Shown piece after piece: positions 57,736 to 64,000 of a stretch of 64,000 nucleotides of DNA. Position 1 is the first letter of the stretch; every line of letters starts with the position of its first letter. A model generated the notes under the pieces. The model did not search any database and was not told the origin of the DNA. It saw only the letters and a program-made list of their open reading frames with translations. Source of the stretch: Marinobacter sp. 1-4A (GTDB lineage Bacteria; Pseudomonadota; Gammaproteobacteria; Pseudomonadales; Oleiphilaceae). The position numbers were made by a program, and so were the translations under genes. The stretch lies in contig NZ_VCGY01000003.1 in the NCBI RefSeq assembly GCF_016597725.1, forward strand, positions 248,001 to 312,000, read 5' to 3'.

Positions 57736-58742
57736 CAGAGCACCACCTCCACGTGAACATCGGCCCCTTCCAGCGCACTCATGGCGAGTTCAAGATCGCC
57801 ACCTATCAACGAAAGGGTCAACTGGCCATATGGCGTGTCTTTGATATGGTCGATTCGGCCGGAAAGAATACTGAAATCCACACCTGATGCCCGGGCCACA
57901 CTACCCAGCAGGGGTTGGTAAGTGGCTTCTCCCTTAAAGGTGAGGCGCAGAATGCGTCCGTTGGCCTTTTGCAGGTCTTCCTGCATCTCCTCGCTGTCGA
58001 TACTTTCGCTCTCAAACACGAAATCCCGGGTAGTGGGGTGTTTCGGATGCAGGAACACATCGCTTACAGCACCCATTTCCACAACACGCCCGGCGTCCAT
58101 AACGGCAACCCTGTCACACACACGGCGCACCACGTCCATTTCATGGGTGATGAGTACGATAGTAAGCCCGAGCTCTTTGTTGATTTCCGCCAGTAGGCGC
58201 AGCACCGACTGGGTGGTTTGCGGGTCGAGGGCGCTGGTGGCTTCGTCGCACAGCAATATTGTTGGTCTGCAGGCCAGTGCCCGAGCAATGCCCACACGCT
58301 GCTTCTGACCACCGGAAAGCTGGGACGGGTACTTGGTGGCATGGTCGGTAAGGCTGACCCGGGCCAACAGTTCCTGCACTCGTTCTCGGATTTCTGTTTT
58401 GGAATAGATACCCGCCAACTTCATAGGGAAGGCGATATTATCCGATACTGTTTTTGAGGAGAGCAGGTTGAAGTGCTGGAAGATCATACCGACTTTGCGG
58501 CGAAAGGCGCGCAACTCAGCCGCGTTGTAGCGGGTAATATTCTCGCCATCAATTAGAATATCGCCACCGGTCGGCGGTTCCAGCAGATTGATCAGACGCA
58601 CCAGAGTGGATTTTCCCGCCCCGGAATGCCCAACAATACCGAACACCTCGCCGGTTTCAATGGTCATATCAGTCGGGTGCAGGGCGGGGATCGCCCGGCC
58701 GTCCACCTGATACGACTTCTGTACCTGGTCAAATACAATCAC
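57735..58742 (-). CDS. metN: Methionine ABC transporter ATP-binding protein
   Basis: 335 residues, GTG start at 58742 (AAGGCG upstream). ABC domain 1-245 with Walker [25 protein letters not shown] and [13 protein letters not shown]-terminal NIL/ACT-like regulatory domain about 265-335, by which internal methionine inhibits the transporter. First gene of metNIQ. Confidence 0.96.
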   Translation of the reverse strand: MIVFDQVQKSYQVDGRAIPALHPTDMTIETGEVFGIVGHSGAGKSTLVRLINLLEPPTGGDILIDGENITRYNAAELRAFRRKVGMIFQHFNLLSSKTVSDNIAFPMKLAGIYSKTEIRERVQELLARVSLTDHATKYPSQLSGGQKQRVGIARALACRPTILLCDEATSALDPQTTQSVLRLLAEINKELGLTIVLITHEMDVVRRVCDRVAVMDAGRVVEMGAVSDVFLHPKHPTTRDFVFESESIDSEEMQEDLQKANGRILRLTFKGEATYQPLLGSVARASGVDFSILSGRIDHIKDTPYGQLTLSLIGGDLELAMSALEGADVHVEVVL

Positions 58743-58778
58743 GATCAGCGCCTTGTGGGTGCAGGAATAAAGCGGGCG

Positions 58779-58784
58779 ATTATA
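58779..58784 (-). promoter_or_regulatory. Candidate -10 box of metNIQ
   Basis: TATAAT on the minus strand, 37 bases before the metN start. A -35 is not convincing. I see no SAM riboswitch in the 80-base gap. Confidence 0.4.
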
Positions 58785-58822
58785 GCCTATTCACCGGCCA
58801 AACCCGAACCCGCAAATTACCA

Positions 58823-59932
58823 CTACAACGTGCGCAACTGCGCGACCTGAAGATCCGGCTCAAACACCCCGGTGCGATCGAAGTCATCCAGTGCACTTTC
58901 CCAATCGGTTAAATCCAGACCATGATGGGCAATCCAACCGGGGTTAAAATAGGTGTCGATGTAGCGATCGCCGCCGTCACACAGAAGCGTTACAACCGAG
59001 CCTTTCTCGCCAGTTTTTTGCATCTGGCTGGCCAAACTCAGTGTCGCGATCAGATTGGTACCGGTAGACCCGCCGCAACGCCGACCTAGATGACGTTCGA
59101 GATAACGCAACGCAGCAAAACTGGCTGCATCCGGCACGCGCACCATGCGGTCAATCACCGCGGGGTTAAAGGAGGGCTCCACCCTTGGGCGGCCAATACC
59201 CTCAATACGAGAGCCACACTGGCCTGTTATGTCTGAGCGGCCGCTGGCAAAAGCCTCATAAAACACAGAGTTTTCAGGGTCGGCCACACACAGCTCACAG
59301 CCACGTGCGAGGTGTCCGCCATAGCGGATATAGCGCCCTATGGTTGAGGAAGTGCCTCCCGTACCTGCGCTGACAACGATCCAGCGGGGCGTGGGGTGCG
59401 GCTCCCGCTGCAACTGTTGGAAAATGCTTTCGGCAATATTGTTGTTGCCACGCCAGTCCGTCGCTCGCTCAGCGTAAGTGAATTGGTCCATATAGTGACC
59501 GCCCAGCTCACGAGCCAGCCGCTGCGATTCGGTATAGATCTCGCTACCGTTCTCAACCAGATGGCATTCACCGCCATAAAATTCAATCTTGGCGATTTTT
59601 TGGGCCGATGTGGTTCTGGGCATCACTGCTATAAACCGTAACCCCAGAAGCTTGGCAAAATACGCCTCAGACACCGCCGTGGAGCCGCTAGACGCTTCAA
59701 TGACGGGAGTACTCTGCGTAATCCAACCATTACAGAGCCCGAATAGAAAAAGCGAACGAGCCAACCGATGCTTGAGACTGCCCGTGGGATGAGTTGATTC
59801 ATCTTTAAGATAAATATCGATGTTCTGCAGCCCGGGCAGATCCAGTTTGATCAGGTGGGTGTCTGAAGATCGATTGAAGTCCGCATCAATTCGGGCGATG
59901 GCATCGGACAGCCACTGGGCGTGATTCGACAT
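58823..59932 (-). CDS. PLP-dependent cysteine synthase-family enzyme, Cds1/cysteine desulfhydrase-like
   Basis: 369 residues. PLP lysine in [15 protein letters not shown]; phosphate/substrate loop [32 protein letters not shown]; and C-terminal [10 protein letters not shown] and [15 protein letters not shown]. The TGSLKHR form and long C-terminus match the Cds1-type L-cysteine desulfhydrase/PLP family rather than CysK or CysM. Probably releases H2S from cysteine; substrate not proven. Lies next to metNIQ on the same strand, 80 bases upstream. Confidence 0.85.
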   Translation of the reverse strand: MSNHAQWLSDAIARIDADFNRSSDTHLIKLDLPGLQNIDIYLKDESTHPTGSLKHRLARSLFLFGLCNGWITQSTPVIEASSGSTAVSEAYFAKLLGLRFIAVMPRTTSAQKIAKIEFYGGECHLVENGSEIYTESQRLARELGGHYMDQFTYAERATDWRGNNNIAESIFQQLQREPHPTPRWIVVSAGTGGTSSTIGRYIRYGGHLARGCELCVADPENSVFYEAFASGRSDITGQCGSRIEGIGRPRVEPSFNPAVIDRMVRVPDAASFAALRYLERHLGRRCGGSTGTNLIATLSLASQMQKTGEKGSVVTLLCDGGDRYIDTYFNPGWIAHHGLDLTDWESALDDFDRTGVFEPDLQVAQLRTL

Positions 59933-60083
59933 GATTATTGATCCTGACGGTTATCATCGGAGTGCGCTGCTCAAGAGTAGCCCACAAAGGCGTCCTATTA
60001 AAAAAATTGAGAGAACCTGAAACTTTTCCCACTCCCGCCTCGTTTCTTCTTTTGCAAGACCAACAATAGAAGAGGAATACGGA

Positions 60084-61556
60084 ATGAAAACTTTTCTGAA
60101 GCGCTCCGGCCTCGCCATTGCGGTTGCCGGGCTCTGTATCAGTGCTGGCTCAGCAAACGCATCCAGCCATCGCGAAGCCCCCTTTATCACTGAGGTACCC
60201 AAAGTCGATGGGACCGATTTCTACATGTTTCGCAGTTACGAAGCCGGCCGCGACAATTTCGTCACGCTGATCGCGAATTACCTGCCTCTGCAGGATGCGT
60301 ATGGCGGGCCTAACTATTTCGATCTGGACGAAGACGCAGTGTATGAAATCCACATCGACAACAGCGGTAACGCTCAGGAAGACCTGACGTTCCGCTTCCA
60401 GTTTTCCAGCACTCTGAACGACATTCAGCTACCCGTCGGCCCCGAAGGCGACCAAAAAATGGTCTCTGTTCCCCTAAAAAATATTGGCGATGCCAGCAAC
60501 AGCGCCAATGTTCAGCTCAGTCAGAAATACACGGTTTCTGTGATTCGTGGTGACCGCCGCACAGGCACCGTCGAGACGGCAACCAATGTCACGGACGGCA
60601 CAGGCACCTTCGACAAGCCTCTGGATAACATTGGTGGGAAATCGTTTGCCGATTATGAAGCCTACGCCAATCAGCACATCTTTCAAATTGGCATCCCCGG
60701 CTGCGCCACCAACGGTCAGGTATTTGTAGGGCAGCGCAAAGAAGCCTTTGCTGTGAACCTTGGCGAGATTTTCGATCTGGTCAACACCAACCCACTCGGC
60801 GCACGAGACGGCGAAGGCGCAGGCGATCTTGCGGACAAGAACGTGACCTCGTTTGCGCTGGAAGTGCCCACCGAATGCCTGACGGGAACCGCCGCAACCG
60901 CCTCGGACCAACCAGTCATCGGAGCTTGGACCACCGCCAGTGTGCGGCAGGCGCGCGTTATCAATCCAGAACCCATCGCGGGCGGCAAAGGCGCCACAGT
61001 AGAGGGTGGCGCCTGGACTCAGGTATCTCGCCTTGGTATGCCGCTGGTAAATGAAGTCGTCATAGGCCTGAAGGATAAAGACCTGTTCAACGCCAGCGAG
61101 CCCATGAACGATGGCCAGTTTGCCACCTACGTAACCCATCCAACCCTGCCGGAACTGCTAGAAATACTCTTCGGCGCTGCAGGCGCTGTCGCACCGGATA
61201 ATTTCCCGCGCACAGATTTGGTAACCGCCTTCCTGACCGGTGTACCCGATGTAAACATGCCAGTAGGTGTGCAAGTCTCAGAAATGCTGCGCCTTAACCC
61301 GACCATTGCAGCGACACCTGCGTCCATGCAAAACGATCTGGGTGTTCTGGGTGGCGACAACGCTGGCTTCCCGAACGGTCGTCGCCCTGTGGACGATGTG
61401 GTCGATTCCGCTTTACGGGTCGTTATGGGCGCTTTGACAAGCGACGCGCCAAACAAGGACGCACCGTTTACCGATGGCGTTCAACTCGATCCGAGCGAAG
61501 TGCAGGCCGTGTTCCCGTATCTGGCGAATCCGCTGGCCGGCTCACCTAATTCATAA
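60084..61556 (+). CDS. DUF4331 exported protein
   Basis: 490 residues; signal peptide MKTFLKRSGLAIAVAGLCISAGSANA. The mature start SSHREAPFITEVPKVDGTDFYMF is the hallmark of DUF4331, followed by NYLPLQDAYGGPNYFDLDEDAVYEIHIDN. Large beta-rich periplasmic or surface protein of unknown function. First of four plus-strand genes with TPR and HupE/UreJ partners. AGAGGAA before ATG. Confidence 0.9.
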   Translation: MKTFLKRSGLAIAVAGLCISAGSANASSHREAPFITEVPKVDGTDFYMFRSYEAGRDNFVTLIANYLPLQDAYGGPNYFDLDEDAVYEIHIDNSGNAQEDLTFRFQFSSTLNDIQLPVGPEGDQKMVSVPLKNIGDASNSANVQLSQKYTVSVIRGDRRTGTVETATNVTDGTGTFDKPLDNIGGKSFADYEAYANQHIFQIGIPGCATNGQVFVGQRKEAFAVNLGEIFDLVNTNPLGARDGEGAGDLADKNVTSFALEVPTECLTGTAATASDQPVIGAWTTASVRQARVINPEPIAGGKGATVEGGAWTQVSRLGMPLVNEVVIGLKDKDLFNASEPMNDGQFATYVTHPTLPELLEILFGAAGAVAPDNFPRTDLVTAFLTGVPDVNMPVGVQVSEMLRLNPTIAATPASMQNDLGVLGGDNAGFPNGRRPVDDVVDSALRVVMGALTSDAPNKDAPFTDGVQLDPSEVQAVFPYLANPLAGSPNS

Positions 61557-61566
61557 GGAGCGAATG

Positions 61567-61812
61567 ATGAAACTGACCATACAGCTTGCCGGGTTCGGCT
61601 TCATGGCTTTGGCATTGTCGGGGTGCTTCACGGACTCCAGCAATAACAGCAGCCAGAACCCACTGCCCGATGTGTCACTGGATTTCGAAACCTTCGTGAA
61701 AGGCGAATTTGATAACCCGGATTTTAACCGGGAGCCCAGAGACATCAATGCCATCACATTTAGTTTCAATGATCAGGATGACCCAAGGGCTTTCGATGAT
61801 CTACTCAGATAA
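61567..61812 (+). CDS. Small lipoprotein
   Basis: 81 residues; signal peptide with lipobox ALSGC (Cys about 20), then a Ser/Asn-rich linker and an acidic body (LDFETFVKGEFDNPDFNREPRDINAITFSFNDQDDPRAFDDLL). Start ATG 61567 chosen over 61564 because GGAG is then six bases away. Ten bases after the DUF4331 stop and overlapping the TPR gene by 17 bases. Family unknown; it belongs to the DUF4331 unit. Confidence 0.75.
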   Translation: MKLTIQLAGFGFMALALSGCFTDSSNNSSQNPLPDVSLDFETFVKGEFDNPDFNREPRDINAITFSFNDQDDPRAFDDLLR

Positions 61813-63010
61813 AACTCTCCCACACCGGGCTCATCCGTCTTTGAGCCCGGCCTTCCCCCTCCCAGCGCTTCGGCGCGGAGGGGCTTTTTGGATTGGGCTT
61901 GGTCTGCTCGGCGTTCTGTGCTCTTTTGCCGTTACGGCGGCCCCGAGCCCAATTCAAAGCGATTTTGATGACGACGCGGTACTGGTAACGCTGCCGGAGT
62001 CTGCGCCGGCCAAGGTTGGCGCTCCAGCGTCACAGAAAGCCATGGCTCGCGAGGTTCAACGGTTGATCGCGGAAGCAAGGCGAAGCGGCGACCCCCGCTT
62101 TCTGGGTTATGCCGAACGCGTGTTCAATCAACTGGGCAGCCAGAAACTGAACGCCCCATTACTGGTACTGCGTGCCACACTGGCGCAGAGCATGCACCGA
62201 TTCGACGCAGCGAGGAAGGATTTGCAAACCGTGCTCGACCGTTCTAATGCACCGGCACAGAGAACACAGTCTTTGGTGACTTTAGCGAATATCGAGCTGG
62301 TTCAGGGACAATACGATCGAGCACAGCTTCTGTGTGAACGATTGAGAACCGAGCACCCAGGGCTCATTGCCTCCAGTTGTCACGCCCAAGTGGCCGCTCG
62401 TACAGGCTCGGCCGAAGCCGCTTACACCGAGCTGGCGGCCACAACCCGCTCCGCGAGCAAGGTTAACATTCAGGGCTACCTCTGGGCTCAGGGTACGCTA
62501 GGCGACATCGCCGCACAGCTCGGCAAGGATTCAGCAGCTAAGCACTGGCAGCAGGTGCTGAGTCTGGACCCGGACGACTTGTACACTCGGGCGCAACTGG
62601 CCGATTGGTATCTACAAAATGAAAACCTCAATCAGGCGCTGGGTGTAACCGAAGGCTATGACGCCGTGGATAATTTGGCCGTTATACGCGCCATTGCCTT
62701 GCGCCGCCTGAACCACCCTGAGGCTCCGGCACTGGCCTCCCGGCTAAGAGAGCGATTTGAAGAAGCTCTGTGGCGCGGGTCTATGTTGCACCAGCGTGAC
62801 TTATCCCGATTCGAACTGGATATCGAACAGCGGCCCAAGGATGCCCTTCAACACGCCATGGCCAACTGGGACACACAGCGTGAGCCACTGGATACCCGTT
62901 TGGCACTCAGGTCCGCGCTTGCTGCACAAGACAAGGCAGCACTGAGCCGCATACAAGAATGGCTAAAGCAGCAGAACCAATCTGATGCCCGCTATCCGGA
63001 GGCGTCGTGA
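61796..63010 (+). CDS. TPR-repeat protein
   Basis: 404 residues from ATG 61796 (AAGGG upstream, in the end of the lipoprotein gene). Signal or anchor segment about 34-52 (FWIGLGLLGVLCSFAVTAA), then helical TPR-like repeats (FDAARKDLQTVLDRS, GQYDRAQLLCERLRTEHPG, DSAAKHWQQVLSLDPDDLYTRAQLADWYL). Probably periplasmic assembly factor for the DUF4331 or HupE-like partner. Overlaps the HupE/UreJ gene by one base. Confidence 0.8.
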   Translation: MIYSDKTLPHRAHPSLSPAFPLPALRRGGAFWIGLGLLGVLCSFAVTAAPSPIQSDFDDDAVLVTLPESAPAKVGAPASQKAMAREVQRLIAEARRSGDPRFLGYAERVFNQLGSQKLNAPLLVLRATLAQSMHRFDAARKDLQTVLDRSNAPAQRTQSLVTLANIELVQGQYDRAQLLCERLRTEHPGLIASSCHAQVAARTGSAEAAYTELAATTRSASKVNIQGYLWAQGTLGDIAAQLGKDSAAKHWQQVLSLDPDDLYTRAQLADWYLQNENLNQALGVTEGYDAVDNLAVIRAIALRRLNHPEAPALASRLRERFEEALWRGSMLHQRDLSRFELDIEQRPKDALQHAMANWDTQREPLDTRLALRSALAAQDKAALSRIQEWLKQQNQSDARYPEAS

Positions 63011-64000
63011 TGTCTATAAAACAGACTCTAGCGTTGCTGGTCATGGCAGCTTTCGCCAGTACGGTATTCGCCCACAAGGCCAGCGACAGCTTTCTCTACG
63101 TGGATATGAATGCCTCTCAGGTGCGAATCGACGTGGCCCTTCGGGATTTGGCCCTGCTGGTGCCTTTGGATACCAATGGCGATTTGAAGGTCACGGTGCA
63201 GGAATTGCGCGCCCAGCGGTCGCTCGCGACACAAGCAATTGAAAACGCGCTAACTCTGACCAGTGGGCAAACTGCTTGCGAACTCAGGGGACTGACTTGG
63301 GGCTTGAGCGCTCACAGCGATGGCCCTTATTTGGCCACTGAATATCGCGTGGACTGCCCTAACGGCGAACCCCCGGAACAGGTTGAATACACCTTATTGT
63401 TTGATACAGACAGCCTGCATCGTGGACTGATTCAAATCACATCAGGCGAGACCCGCTCTCTCACCGTCGCCTCACCCGACAAACCGGTTGTTGATCTCAC
63501 CGAAAGTGCTGTGGGAGCGTGGAGCACCTTCGGGACTTTTCTGTATGAAGGCATAGTCCATTTACTGATCGGGCTTGATCACATGCTGTTTCTGCTGGTG
63601 TTAGTGTTGCCGGCTACGCTGATCAACCGCCGAGAGAACAGTCAGGGTACAGCACGCTCATTCAAATCGCGGTTACTGCAGTTGGCGGGCATCGTGACCG
63701 CTTTTACCCTGGCGCACTCCATTACTCTGGCACTATCGGCGTTGGATGTTATTCAGCTCCCCATCGCCTGGGTGGAAACTGTGATTGCGCTTTCCATCGC
63801 TGCGGCGGCACTTAACGTGGTTTGGCCTTTTTTGGGGCGAAAGACCTGGAAGTTGGCATTTGCGTTCGGGCTGATACATGGCTTCGGCTTTGCCAGTGTG
63901 TTGGGCGACCTGACCGGAGGTGTCTCCAATTTGGCACTTGCGCTTGCAGGGTTCAATTTGGGAGTGGAGTTCGGGCAACTGGGCCTATTGCTCATCGGCT
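63010..64000 (+). CDS. HupE/UreJ-2 family membrane protein (partial, 3' end outside window)
   Basis: About 330 residues visible. Signal peptide ending VFA, then an about 150-residue periplasmic domain with an EF-hand-like loop DTNGDLKVTVQE (residues 54-65), and from about 175 the membrane part: GIVHLLIGLDHMLFLLVLV, FTLAHSITLALSAL, FAFGLIHGFGFASVL with the conserved histidines of HupE/UreJ (Ni/Co-permease-like). Cut by the window end. Last visible gene of the DUF4331 unit. Confidence 0.88.
   Translation, partial: MSIKQTLALLVMAAFASTVFAHKASDSFLYVDMNASQVRIDVALRDLALLVPLDTNGDLKVTVQELRAQRSLATQAIENALTLTSGQTACELRGLTWGLSAHSDGPYLATEYRVDCPNGEPPEQVEYTLLFDTDSLHRGLIQITSGETRSLTVASPDKPVVDLTESAVGAWSTFGTFLYEGIVHLLIGLDHMLFLLVLVLPATLINRRENSQGTARSFKSRLLQLAGIVTAFTLAHSITLALSALDVIQLPIAWVETVIALSIAAAALNVVWPFLGRKTWKLAFAFGLIHGFGFASVLGDLTGGVSNLALALAGFNLGVEFGQLGLLLIG

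Overview
The window reads as a chromosomal segment of a marine gammaproteobacterium, most likely Marinobacter or a close relative. This rests on gene content (a QseB/PmrA-type two-component system, a sodium-coupled transporter set, aerobic-type B12 genes, a thermostable-hemolysin family gene) and mid-50s GC, not on a marker gene. There are no rRNA or tRNA genes, CRISPR arrays, phage genes or transposases that I can see. Coding density is high; the only gene-free stretch above 300 bases is the btuF-btuB gap, filled by a cobalamin riboswitch and its leader.

Layout. 1-4.9 kb: a SulP permease (cut by the window start) with a persulfide-dioxygenase-like metallo-beta-lactamase, a PAS-GAF-GGDEF cyclase, an isolated cobS and a DNA glycosylase. 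5.0-16.5 kb: one plus-strand run in which the arginine deiminase pathway (YfcC-type carrier, arcA, arcB, arcC) runs 19 bases upstream of a complete nine-gene N-type ATPase operon (atpDCQRBEFAG), suggesting that ATP from arginine fermentation can be spent on ion pumping. 16.5-23.1 kb: a minus-strand group (thermostable-hemolysin/GNAT-like protein, an AMP ligase fused to a heme-oxygenase-like diiron domain, an SDR, a periplasmic TPR protein) divergent from a QseB/PmrA-type two-component system. The shared promoter carries three perfect direct-repeat boxes. This looks like a small-molecule biosynthesis locus of unknown product and is my main candidate for an undescribed system.

23.1-36.6 kb: a cobalamin island. 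bluB, cobQ, cobO and btuDCF lie on the minus strand; a cobalamin riboswitch, btuB and a beta-propeller-like lipoprotein lie on the plus strand; then cobC, cobD, cobT, a CobC-type phosphatase and cobP. The window encodes uptake and lower-ligand assembly but no corrin-ring synthesis.

36.6-52.6 kb: mixed functions: a cNMP/CBS/DUF294 protein with its exonuclease partner, a secreted MsrAB with an upstream OmpR-type two-component system, an NSS symporter, an Aer-like chemoreceptor, DMT and MATE transporters, a membrane GGDEF protein divergent from a degenerate HD-GYP protein, and a CBS protein. 52.7-64 kb: an AGCS symporter, a 1-Cys peroxiredoxin, a TraT-like lipoprotein, the metNIQ methionine transporter with a perfect 28-base inverted repeat between metI and metQ, a Cds1-like PLP enzyme, and a DUF4331-lipoprotein-TPR-HupE/UreJ cluster cut by the window end.
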